From Blasia pusilla (taxonomy: Eukaryota > Marchantiophyta > Marchantiopsida > Blasiales): 64,000 nucleotides of DNA. Of this stretch, positions 1-8,492 are shown one piece after another. Positions within the stretch are counted from its first letter, which is position 1. The number at the start of each line of letters is the position of its first letter. The stretch spans positions 10,912,001 to 10,976,000 of the forward strand of contig CM114275.1 of NCBI GenBank assembly GCA_050084515.1, given 5' to 3'. The notes below the pieces were generated by a model. That model made no database searches. It was given only the letters and a program-made list of their open reading frames with translations, and was not told the DNA's origin. The translations under genes were made by a program, and so were the position numbers.

Positions 1-338
1 TGTCATCGATGGTGAAGGCTTCAACGGACTAGTGCTTCAATTCCAGATGGTCCTTGGATTGTCTCCCGCCGCCAATGCGTTGGAGCCTTGGAGTGTAGGA
101 GTCCAGCATGCCCGTATCTAGAGCGCAACGGGCGAGTCAATACGTCGCAATTCCCCCCCAAGAATGCATAAACTCCATACGACGTCGGTGCCACCATACC
201 GCCGGGAGGCCATCGATGTCCTCATTGTCAGGCATCGCCCTTCTACGTTGGAGCGTGTCATTTTTCATTGTCCACGACTTGGGCTCCACGTCATAGTTCA
301 CAAGGCTGGCACTTCATGTTGGCTCCCACACTCATCCA
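1..338. other. Left edge, no defined gene
   Basis: No reading frame here stands out. The last 60 bases read in frame into the transposase that follows, so the transposase probably began further upstream and has lost its frame. The ORFs overlapping this stretch look like chance frames. Confidence 0.4.
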
Positions 339-1082
339 GTGACCGATGCAATTCAAAGACACATCAAGGAGGATGTGGCGAAGAAAGTTTCCGAGGTCTA
401 CAGAAACTCTCCGGGTTCAAAGCTCCGAGTGATCAAGCTCACAACGACATCACAAATTTGTGAAAAAATTCTTGGAATCCCTGGACAGGGCGAGATCACA
501 GTGGCTGAGGAGAAACAACTTTGGGAAAATCTCGCATTTCTCGCTGATCCTGAATGCTTCCGGAATTTGTTGCGTCAAATACGGGTTCTGGATGGAAAGT
601 TGGCCGAAATGGATGCCATTGCCAGAATCAAGGCCAACTCCAGATTTCCATTCATTCAGAGATGGCAGTTCATGGGTCAAGGAGGCGAGAGATCGAGGGC
701 CTATGTCTTCAAAATGTCAACCACAGGTCCGTCGAGTGGCCTCGATCTTATAGATCGAATGAGGGAAGGGGAAGATCTTTATGGCAGCTGGGTAAGCTTT
801 GATATTTGCTACAGAATGCTGAACGGATGGTTGACAATGGTTGCTCATGTTTATGACCATGTGGAGAAGGGACTCAAAACTATATTTGTCTGTGAAGTAA
901 AGGCAAAAGACGTTGGCAGTTTGAAGATATGCTGGTTACTCTTATTGGAGGTGGTGAAGGAAAACAAAAGGCCACCTCCGGAAATTTATGGGTTCATGGC
1001 AGACAATGCACAACCTGGGTGGATTGCTATCCGGGAAGTGTTCTAGGGTGGAGAGGTTCAACCGGAGAGGGAAAGGTCGGAT
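339..1082 (+). pseudogene. DDE-type transposase fragment, Mutator-like
   Basis: An open frame of 235 codons, then a TAG stop at about 1,044, then about 12 more codons in the same frame (GGEVQPERERSDA). The C-terminal part resembles the catalytic core of plant Mutator-like transposases: a TMVAHVYD-type strand, a segment ending in EVVKENKRPPPEIYGF, then MADNAQPGWIAIREVF, where the Asp would be the second catalytic acid. The first Asp may lie in VSFDICYR. The reading frame is cut off at about 1,084, exactly where the large inverted repeat begins, and the missing C-terminus is not found on its other side. Family assignment rests on motif resemblance only. Confidence 0.5.
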
Positions 1083-1345
1083 GCGGGGGCTGATATTCTG
1101 GCAGGAGAGAGTAAGAGAGGAGAGGAAGAGAGGAAGAGAGGAGAGTCTCTCTTCAAAAACAAGGGCCAAATCCGCCTCCTCTCTTCAAAACTTTTTGACA
1201 TATTTGAAATTTTTGTTTGCTTTCAAATTCATGAAATCTTTAGAAGAGAGTAGGTAGTGGTCCACATTTGGCCCTAAAAAAACCTCCTTTTTCCTGGGGG
1301 CGAAAAAAAAGTAGACATCATAAGACCACTACAAATTGTTTTCCA

Positions 1346-1585
1346 TCATTGTCCATGTGAGCGTAAGTTTCTTAACATTACCTGTCTCGGTCTACAAAAA
1401 GCAGTGCCCATGGGTATTTTTGTTGGAGGACCACCCGGATGCCAACCTCTCTTTTTGCAGGGATTGTTGCCTGCATCATGGCCTCCCCTGAATTGCCCCA
1501 TAACCAACTTTCTGTTGGTTATGAATGGTGTGTGCTCAAGACCAACTTTGTGAAATGTGAACACATGAGAGGATAATTGAACCAA
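1346..1585 (-). other. ORF conserved in both arms, function unknown
   Basis: An 79-codon frame near the outer end of the left arm, matched by an 84-codon frame at 12,940-13,194 in the right arm. The right copy has an extra RTDA-type insertion of a few residues, and otherwise the two stay in the same frame through many substitutions, which is mild evidence for past coding. The product contains ITNRKLVMGQFRGGHDAGNN and PGGPPTKI segments. I do not recognise it. It could be the last exon of the methyltransferase gene or a separate small gene of the element. Confidence 0.35.
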
Positions 1586-1763
1586 AAGATTGTTACCTGT
1601 CTGGAATAAAGAGGAACTGATGTCCCTTCATTCAGATCCTAAAGTTGAGAAACCGAGTTAAGTTGATGAATGTAGGGGAAGGAGCCAAAAGTTAAGAAGC
1701 CCGCCACAATGCGTCAGAAGTTGGTCTCACAGGGAAAGAGTCTGATCACTCAAGCAGTCAACC

Positions 1764-2535
1764 TGTCGGAATCCGACAGCTTGCCTGGAAATGGTTAAAA
1801 AGTTGCAGTGGGCAAAAAACAAAAAGTTGCAACCCGTCGGAATCATACGGGTTGCAAAATTGTAATTCTGAGTAGCTAAAAGAACACAATCCACAAGTCC
1901 AACAAAATATTCCAGCAAACTTTTACAAACACCATTATGGGTTGAAAAAATCTCGTCCTTTATTACCTCCGAAGGAACCTCGGAAATGTACATTTGACCT
2001 AGTCTATGATTTCTTCAGCCTCGTCATCTACAAATTTACTCCTAACTCTCCTCGGTGACAGTACAAAAGGAATGTCCTGGGATACAAGTGGCTCCTCTGG
2101 CCGATTGTAGACGGGGATCGAAAATGTTGGCGAATTCGAGAGCCTTGGCCCCCCCTAGGTACGCCATAACGGTCCCATGTAACCTGATTTGAGTCCCACC
2201 GCCTTCCTCGGCAGTATACCTTGTACGCTCTGCATTGTGACACCCATCCAGTATCAATATGTGCTCCGTCCTTGGTAATACCATTATGGCAATCGCACAT
2301 GTAGTAGGAATCCAACACGTCTAAGAGAAGAAAAGAAGCCTACGCCTGCCTTTACGAGTTGAGGGGAAGGTGCCAAGGGAAGAAGCCCGCCAGACTGCCT
2401 CTTAAGTTGGACCAACAGGGAAAGAGTCCAATCAGGCAACCTGTCGAAATCCGACAGGTTGCCTGGAAGTGGTAAAAAGGTGTTGTCGTCAAAAAGTGAA
2501 AAGTTGCAAGCAGGAGAAATCCGACGGGTTGCAAA
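1764..2535. repeat. Stem-loop repeats in 3' part of left arm
   Basis: Four degenerate members of the 27-nt palindrome family lie at about 1,764, 1,827, 2,437 and 2,505 (ACCTGTCGGAATCCGACAG-type cores). They flank the conserved small frame at 2,042-2,284. Some, such as the one at 2,505, have lost one arm. Confidence 0.7.
2042..2284 (-). pseudogene. Conserved segment 3' of the methyltransferase exon
   Basis: This segment recurs at 12,072-12,329 and 45,330-45,545. The frame reading HILILDGCH, GTQIRLHGTVMAYLGG and then DPRLQSARGATCIPGHSFC is the one kept longest across copies; the 45-kb copy follows it and then shifts frame in a GC-rich run. A second frame is also open in parts of each copy. The segment lies beyond the stop codon of the methyltransferase exon, so it may be an alternative 3' exon or a downstream gene. 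No known domain was recognised. Confidence 0.4.
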
Positions 2536-2762
2536 ATAGAAGTCCACGGAGTACATAGACGATCACATTCGAAAAGACATAAAAAATGTTCAGCAAACTT
2601 TTACAAGCACCACCATTGTTCAAAAAAATATTCTCCTTTGTATCATTCAAAAAAAGCTCGGAACTGTACATTTGATCTATTCTATGAAATCTTTTGCCTC
2701 ATCATCAAATAACTCCCTACTCCAAACGCTGCAGTCAAACTGGGTCCTTGAGTTCTTTGAAT

Positions 2763-3275
2763 TCACTCGTCATCGTCCGAGAGCTTTTGCAGAATTACTT
2801 TCGGCCTTGCCCTCCCAATTTTAGGAATCGTTGGAAGTGATGATGGAGTCACTACCAATGGTGGGTCTAGAACCGGAGCTCTCGGCTTTGGTGGAGAGTT
2901 GTACGCCCCAACGAGCCTTTCGTATTCTGCCTTTGCCTCCTTGCAAAGGTCAAACACTTCCTGCCTTCCCTCGAGGCAGAGAATGTTCCTGCCACTCTGC
3001 CAGGCGCCTTTGATACTTGCCCCTGAAAGTCCCACTAAGTCGAACACCAAGTCACCCGACCTTGAGCAGAGCTCGATGAGCGTTTGCATCAGGGCTGGCG
3101 ATTTTTCCCTTCCTCCCAGAAGTGGGGTACTGTCTTGCATGTAAATTCCCGGGGGGGAATTGTACAAACTATCTAAGTTGTACTTATCTGAGCATGGATC
3201 CACAAGATCCTGGATCTTGAACACTCGGAAATTGTGCTCAGGCCGAACGAAGCAGTACACGTAGGAGTGGTCCAT
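2763..3275 (-). pseudogene. DNA methyltransferase-like C-terminal exon (motif I), left copy
   Basis: A 170-codon exon starting MDHSYVYCFV directly after a CTTTACAG acceptor and ending LSDDDE-stop. It fits the C-terminal half of permuted beta-class N4/N6 DNA methyltransferases: REKSPALMQTLIELC (the usual 'KP..L...LI...S' helix), then GDLVFDLVGLSGASIKGA at residues 74-91 where active enzymes have a DPFxGxGT-type SAM loop, then GRNILCLEGRQ with the acidic residue that normally binds the SAM ribose. The loop keeps G-x-S-G but has lost the Pro-Phe pair. This copy is open throughout; its partners at 11,075 and 44,755 are broken. Assignment is by motif order and spacing. Confidence 0.6.
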
Positions 3276-3873
3276 CTGTAAAGAAGCACGTTGGAAAGAA
3301 TGTCAGCAACTTGGCATAATGTGCAACACGTCACCAAAGAAGTCAGCTTGACCCTAGAGAAATTTTTCAATTACTAACTTTGGATCAACCTGTCCGAGTA
3401 CGACGGGTTGTTTTGTCCCTGACCAACCGGTTGCCTTCCGACGGGTTGGTCATGGACAAAACAACCCTTCGGGCTCTCCGTTGTTTTTGTTTGTGAGCAA
3501 CCCGTCGGAAGGCGACGGGTTGCTGGCCTAGAGCAGCCCATGCTCGGCTGAGAGCAACCTGTCGCTTTCCGACGGGTTGCAGATTTCCGGAAACACAGGG
3601 AAAAACCAAAAGCAACTGCAACCCGTCGGGTTGCAACGAGTTGCAAGTACACCACAGTTTTCCCTGTGTTTCTGGGAAAGATGCAACCCGTCGGAAACTG
3701 ACGGGTTGCTCTCAGCCGAGCATGGGCTGCTCTAAGCCAGCAACCCGTCGCCTTCTGACGGGTTGCTCACGGACAAAAACAACGGAGATATACAATCTGA
3801 AATTAACACGCATTGAGCCTTACCCGAATTTGAAAATATTTTTGATATTATACTACAGGAATTGAGCCTTACC
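3276..3873 (-). repeat. Intron packed with 27-nt stem-loops, left copy
   Basis: An intron with donor GTAAGG (3,873-3,868) and acceptor TTACAG next to 3,275. It holds 27-nt stem-loops at 3,497-3,523, 3,554-3,580, 3,618-3,644, 3,683-3,709 and 3,740-3,766, plus two degenerate ones near 3,388-3,450. Each good member has GCAACCCGTC and GACGGGTTGC arms around a different 7-nt centre (GGAAGGC, GCTTTCC, GGGTTGC, GGAAACT, GCCTTCT). The spacers are themselves inverted copies (AGCAGCCCATGCTCGGCT at about 3,534 and its complement at about 3,716), so the intron is a palindrome of palindromes. Confidence 0.85.
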
Positions 3874-5900
3874 CGAATCTGACTCATCGCGGATCGAAGT
3901 GGGTACTCGTTTTTAATGATCCACGATTGCGCCGTCCTCCACTTTAGCGACCTCTTAACGCACTGGATGTTGAAGAGCTCGTCCTTGCTCCCTCCAGTCA
4001 ACACCAAGAAGCAGCCCTTGTCACTCAGATAAGCGTCTGCAAAGGAGAACAATAGCGCGATTTGGTCATAAGAGAGCGGCACATTCCACTCAGGTACCCC
4101 GTCCGACGGATTCTTGCCCCACAGTCGCAACCCCGAGGGCAGATCGGCGATCAAGAGATCCACCACAACCTCTTCGACCACTCCATTCACCGTCCAGGCA
4201 GCGTGCCCGTTTTGTTGGAGCTTCCGTCCCAGCGTTGTCAATTTATCAATGGCTAGTGTCGACGCTTGAGAACTGAAGCTTTTCAGCTCATCCAGTAAAG
4301 GAGTGAACTGAAGGAGGACGCTTGTCCGGGTCGTTGTTTGTCTGTGTCTTCCCAAGGATGATGGATTGTATTCTCCTTGGGACAACCCTCGCACCTCTCG
4401 CTTCCGCTTCTCCCGAGTCTGCGGACGGCTTGTCGGGGTCTCTATGACCTCAGACTCTGGTGGGGTTTTTTTCGCCGAGGACCTGGTCCGACCCTCTCTC
4501 CCTGCTCGCCCGGACGATTCCACCTCTGGCCTTGAATCTTCAGCCTCTCTTTGGGAAGACTCGGCCTCGGAATTTTTCCCTCCCCTCGCCTTGCCTTTGA
4601 GACCGGCTGTGGATTTGTCTTTGGCTGTGCGGACCTTGGAAGCCAACTCAACTGTCTCGTGGGCTTGCTCTTCCGCATCTCCTCCTCCGAAGTCTTCAGG
4701 CTCCACAAAATTGGGGATGTCGTCTTGTCCTAAGGCCATTGCATCTTGAAGCACTCGTAAATCCTTATTGGTGATGTCTTCAGGGTCGTTGAAGTCAAGC
4801 CAAATGGGGCAATTCTCCACCTCCCAATCGGACATGTGTTGCCCCATCTCCATGTCGTACATGGAGAATGTCTCTCCATCAGGCGGCGAAGCCCACAATT
4901 TCAATGGTGCCGGTAATTTTCCTCAGGTACCTGCATTCTTACACTGGACGAGGTACCTGAAGACCATCTGTTGGGCAGCTTTTACTCGAACCGAATCGGC
5001 CGTCTGCTCCTGTAGATCTCGCTTCTTCTTTGCTTGATCCTGTTTGTTCCCCTCGATTTCTTCGTCAAGCTCTGCCTGAGGGAGGACGCAAACCTTGAAC
5101 ATTGTCTTGAATCCTAGGTTTTTTATTGGCTTGTCCCGGATGTCGTCCAGCCAAACCTCAAAATCTACAAAACTTTCCAGGTTTGCTTCATCCGGAATGG
5201 GCTCTAATCTTTTGAGCTCCGCTTGCAGACCGTCCAACACGGACTTCCCGATAACCCGCAACGCGTCCCAGAACTACCATTCGCGTAGCCAATGGGAGAT
5301 CACTGGATCGGACACACCCGGAGGATGGTGTGCCGCCCTCTTCTGGGCCTTTGTGCCCTCGAGACTGATTTTCATCAGTCGGATCCTCCTAAACTCGCTT
5401 TGCCGGACAACGCAAACTGATGCACGCGATCCAAGGACACTTTCTTCCCAATATGACCTTGCGGATCTTCATCCCTTTTCCGCTGGCGCTTGATAATCGC
5501 CTTCAGCTCCTTGTAAAACTCCGGACCAAGTTCGGGGTTGAGAATGCTGATGTATCGCTGCATCTTGCTCGCCGTGTATTTCGTGGCTCCAGATACTGCA
5601 GCTTGGATGAATTTTGCGCGCTCAGACCTAGATACTTTCTCCCTCCGCTCCAGCTCTAGTGCAGCGCTCTTCTTCGCGGCCTATATCTTCGACCAACAAA
5701 GGATGGTTATGGCTGCATCTTGGGAAATAAAATTATTTGCCCAAGTTTTCTTTTTTATCTGAGCACCCTGTGCAAGCATTTGATTTACCAGGGCGTCGCC
5801 CAAGAACCCCTTGTACTCTCCCGGGTACGTCGTAAGCACCTTCTTCACCCGATCGCAGTACTGGATCCAATGGTGGGTGACATTCCCCTCCGATACAATC
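3874..5900 (-). pseudogene. Methyltransferase-like main exon (motif IV), left copy
   Basis: A long exon with acceptor GTGCAG before 5,900 and donor GTAAGG after 3,874. Pieces in order: IVSEGNVTHHWIQYCDRV; an alpha-helical part with ISILNPELGPEFYKEL; VISHWLREW; an acidic segment; a Lys/Ser/Glu-rich linker of about 80 residues; then VDLLIADLPSGLRLW near 4,145, LSYDQIALLFSFADAYL, GCFLVLTGG and SWIIKNEYPL. The last block matches motifs IV-VI of beta-class methyltransferases, with ADLPSG where active enzymes have (D/S/N)PP(Y/F/W). The frame is open for 390 codons from 4,904; upstream there is a TGA at about 4,931, a TAG near 5,271 and a frameshift near 5,400. Confidence 0.6.
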
Positions 5901-5904
5901 CTGC

Positions 5905-6545
5905 ACATCCAAACTCAACCCGTCAAAAAATTTGCAAGTTACATGGGTTCCTGCAACCCGTCGGACTCCGACAGGTTGTCACAGCTCAAGGTCGGATTCT
6001 AGCAATGAGCTAAATGATGCAACCCGTCGGAGTCCGACGGATTGCATTCAGATTTGCTAATAACTGATTTCAACCCGTCGGACTCCGACGGGTTGTGCAA
6101 TTGAACATACTAACGTGAACGTAGCAACACGTCGGAGTCCGACAGGTTGCGCAATTGAATGGAAACTTGCAATTTGACGCGAAATTTGCTAAACCAACTT
6201 CCGAATGCAACCCGTCGGACTCTGACGAGTGGATTTCGGCCAAAAATAGTTTCGAGTCAAGCAACCCGTCATACTCCGATTGGTTGCTTTGGGCAAAAAA
6301 CATACTAAACCTGCGGTCAGTCGAACAACTCGTCGGAGTCTGACGAGTTGCTTTCTTCAAAAAACATCCTGAAAAGGCGGCGAGTCGAGCAACCCGCCGG
6401 ACACCGACGGGTTGCTTTGGGCCAAAAACATATTAAACTTGTGGTCAGTCGAACAACTCGTCGGAGTCCGATGAGTTGCATTCTTCAAAAAACATCCTGA
6501 AAAAGCGTCGAGTCAAGCAACTCGTCGGACTCCGACGAGTTGCTT
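5905..6545. repeat. Dense stem-loop array at inner end of left arm
   Basis: About ten palindromes at 40-60 bp spacing, for example 6,071-6,095 (perfect 12-bp arms around one central base), 6,203, 6,260, 6,323, 6,389, 6,451 and 6,514-6,540. Several keep pairing with a changed stem (CAACTCGTCGGA with TCCGACGAGTTG). A roughly 115-bp unit (ACATCCTGAAAA ... CAGTCGAACAACT) is tandemly duplicated at 6,330-6,540. The array corresponds to an intron between the ParB-like and methyltransferase exons, seen from the inverted copy. Confidence 0.85.
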
Positions 6546-6555
6546 TCGGACATAG

Positions 6556-7205
6556 GTGGAGGCAGTTCCAGGAAAAATGATGAGGAAAAAAGCTCAAGCA
6601 ACTAAGTCAGGGAGCTTCACTCCAAAGTCCATTAGGACTCCTGCGTCAGCATCTCCAGGGCCTCGTTCGGCAAATGAGATTAGGCAGCAGGAAATTGAGG
6701 AGCAGGAAAGGGAAGCGGAGATGCACAACCAGGAGCTTCTTGCAAGATGTGTACAAGAAGCGCTCGATAAACAGAACGCAGAGGCTGAGACGTCGCAGGC
6801 CTTGAAGAAAAGGATCGCCGACGAAAAGAGAGAAAAGAAGCGTCTGGACACGTAGGTGAGGAGACCATAATTGGCTAAAGCGAGGAGGGAAAAAGCAATA
6901 GCCATTGACAACAGCCCTGCCCGTCCAGCCGAAAGTGTTGAGATGCGGGAGATGTCCCCGATGAAGTCCGGGGACACAATCAACATAGCGGAAACGCTTA
7001 AGTTCAAATCACGGACAATGAGGTCATGAGGACCGCCAGTGTGGAGATGGTGGACATTGCCGAAGAAGCCGGAGAGCGGTCATTCTCGTCTCCAAGCCCG
7101 GAGGAAGAGATCGACCTCTATCAGATCGACGAGTTCCCAGTGGACTTGCCAGCTGTTGTCTCAAACAAGTTGGCTGGTCAAGAAACCGACCCAATCTTCG
7201 AGCGG
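6556..7205 (+). pseudogene. Charged N-terminal exon of the ParB-methyltransferase gene
   Basis: The frame is open from about 6,556, with a first ATG at 6,577. It encodes a basic Ser/Pro-rich start, then a long Glu/Gln/Lys-rich helix (roughly residues 45-95, probable coiled coil) up to a TAG at 6,853. After a few more bases another frame gives MSPMKSGDTINIAE, and a frameshift near 7,025 leads into PSPEEEIDLYQIDEFPVDLP and ends FER next to a GTAAGAGAGG donor. Without the stop and shift this would be one exon feeding the ParB-like exon. It is single-copy in the window. The sequence before 6,556 (ACATAG) could be a splice acceptor, so the true start may lie elsewhere. Confidence 0.45.
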
Positions 7206-7295
7206 GTAAGAGAGGATCTGGGTTTTTTGAATTATGTGAATTGCAATTCATTGGGAATTCAGTGTAGCTTATTGATATTGTCCCGGTTTTGACAG
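7206..7295 (+). other. Short intron between N-terminal and ParB-like exons
   Basis: Donor GTAAGAGAGG and acceptor TTTTGACAG bound a 90-bp AT-rich insertion, with FER on one side and VVKQM on the other in matching phase. A spliceosomal intron here argues that the gene is a resident eukaryotic gene and not bacterial or phage contamination. Confidence 0.7.
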
Positions 7296-7768
7296 GTGGT
7301 AAAGCAGATGGCACTCATGGAGGGCCACAACGCCCCGAGGATTCCACTCTACCGATTGCGGACAATGGAATACGTCCGCGAAATTCAGTCCGAAGAGGAT
7401 ATCGCGAAGCTAAAACAATCTGCGGCGACACCATCCTACGTCGACAGCTTCCCTCCCATCTATGTTCAGCCTTACGACGAGCATGGAACCCAAGCCCTGG
7501 TTACGGAGGAGGACTTGGAAAAGCTCGACACATTCTGGAGGATGAGAGACCAGGATTTCAGAAGGCAAGTAGAGGGCACGGAATTCAGCTAGATGAGGAA
7601 TCTGCATTTCTTCATCTGGGATGGAAATCACAGGTTCATGGCGTGGACCAAGTTTGCAGAGGAGCCGCACAACTCCTTGGAGGCACATTTTTGCGTGAAG
7701 GCAGTGGTCCTTCATCCATACCCTCATCACATGGCGACGGTGGAGATGGCCATGCATGCCATGAACAC
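7296..7768 (+). pseudogene. ParB-like (DGNHR) domain exon
   Basis: The frame runs from VVKQMALMEGH through a stretch containing PRIPLYRLRTMEYVREIQ and FPPIYVQPYDE, a TAG at 7,590-7,592, then in the same frame FFIWDGNHRFMAW (DGNHR at 7,620-7,634) and EAHFCVKAVVLHPYP, ending at a GTAAGT donor at 7,769. ParB N-terminal and ParB-like nuclease domains share this layout: a 'position-critical' strand, a P-I-x-V strand, then a G-x-x-R/DGNHR box. Fusion of ParB-like domains to N4/N6 methyltransferases is well known in phages and bacteria. Here the next exon is the methyltransferase-like part. The single in-frame stop probably marks recent decay. Domain call is from motifs only. Confidence 0.55.
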
Positions 7769-8492
7769 GTAAGTATCTTCTTGCTGCAAACCGTCAGACT
7801 CCGACAAGTTGTTTGGGTCGCCACTGCTGTTGGGATGCTTTTGGCCAACGCAACTTGTCAGACTCCGACGAGTTGCTCGATTGATGAATGGGTTAGGATG
7901 TTTTTTGCCAAAAGCAACTCGTCGGACTCCGACGAGTTGCTCGAATGACGGTTCAAGTTAGGATGTTTTCGAAAGATGTTTTTGCTCGACTCGCCGTCTT
8001 TTCAGGATGTTTTTTGAAAAAAGCAACTCATCGGACTCCGACGAGTTGTTCGACTGACCACATGTTTAGTATGTTTTTGGCCCAAAGCAACCCGTCGGAG
8101 TCCGATGGGTTGCTTGACTCGAAGCTTTTTGGAGGTTTTTTTTTATGTTTTTGGCCGAAAGCAACTCGTCGGAGTCCGACGGGTTGCATTCGGAAGTTGG
8201 AATTGCAAATTTTGCGTCAAATTGCAGGTTTCCATTCAATTGCGCAACCTGTCGGACTCCGACGGGTTGCTATGTTCACGTTTGATACGGACTATCTGAC
8301 AACCCGGCGGAGTCCACGGGTTGCTTTGGGCCAACACAAATGTGAATGCAATCCGTCGGACTCCGAAGGGTTGCATCATTTAGCTCGTTGCTAGAATCCA
8401 ACCTTGAGCTGTGACGACCCGTCGGAGTCCGACGGGTTGCAGGAACCCATGTAACTTACAAATTTTCTGACGGGTTGAGTTTGGATGTGCAT
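7769..8492 (+). repeat. Intron with stem-loop array, right copy
   Basis: The donor is GTAAGT. About twelve 27-nt palindromes follow, for example at 7,848, 7,914, 8,026, 8,087, 8,160, 8,243, 8,300, 8,347 and 8,414. They sit on the same strand as the gene and would fold as RNA hairpins in the transcript. The expected acceptor is GTGCAT here where the left arm has GTGCAG, so this copy has lost the splice site. The inner arm boundary of the large inverted repeat lies inside this array, near 7,985. Confidence 0.8.

Larger units (their letters stand above)
1085..6400 (-). repeat. Left arm of a 12.4-kb inverted repeat
   Basis: This arm is the reverse complement of about 7,985-13,455. Matching points include 1,261 with 13,279, 6,151 with 8,242 and 6,368 with 8,006. 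The coordinate sums (14,540, 14,393, 14,374) drift, so the arms have collected roughly 165 net bases of indels as well as substitutions. The outer end starts with GGGGGCTGATATTCTGGCAG and runs into purine-rich GAGAGG repeats. The arm carries the methyltransferase half of the gene in the centre but no ParB-like exons. Confidence 0.9.

Noticed and set aside
3497-3523. Stem-loops as transcription terminators
   Set aside because: No U-tract follows them, many lie inside genes, and nuclear plant genes do not end this way.
3385-3865. ORFs of 74-93 codons running through the stem-loop clusters on both strands
   Set aside because: They arise because the repeats (CNPSD-, ATRR-, QPVG-type translations) lack stops in several frames. 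Splice sites place these clusters in introns.
5905-8470. The regularly spaced 27-nt repeats as a CRISPR array
   Set aside because: Repeat spacing is irregular, repeats are near-perfect palindromes with variable centres, they recur in introns at several loci, and the context is a plant genome.
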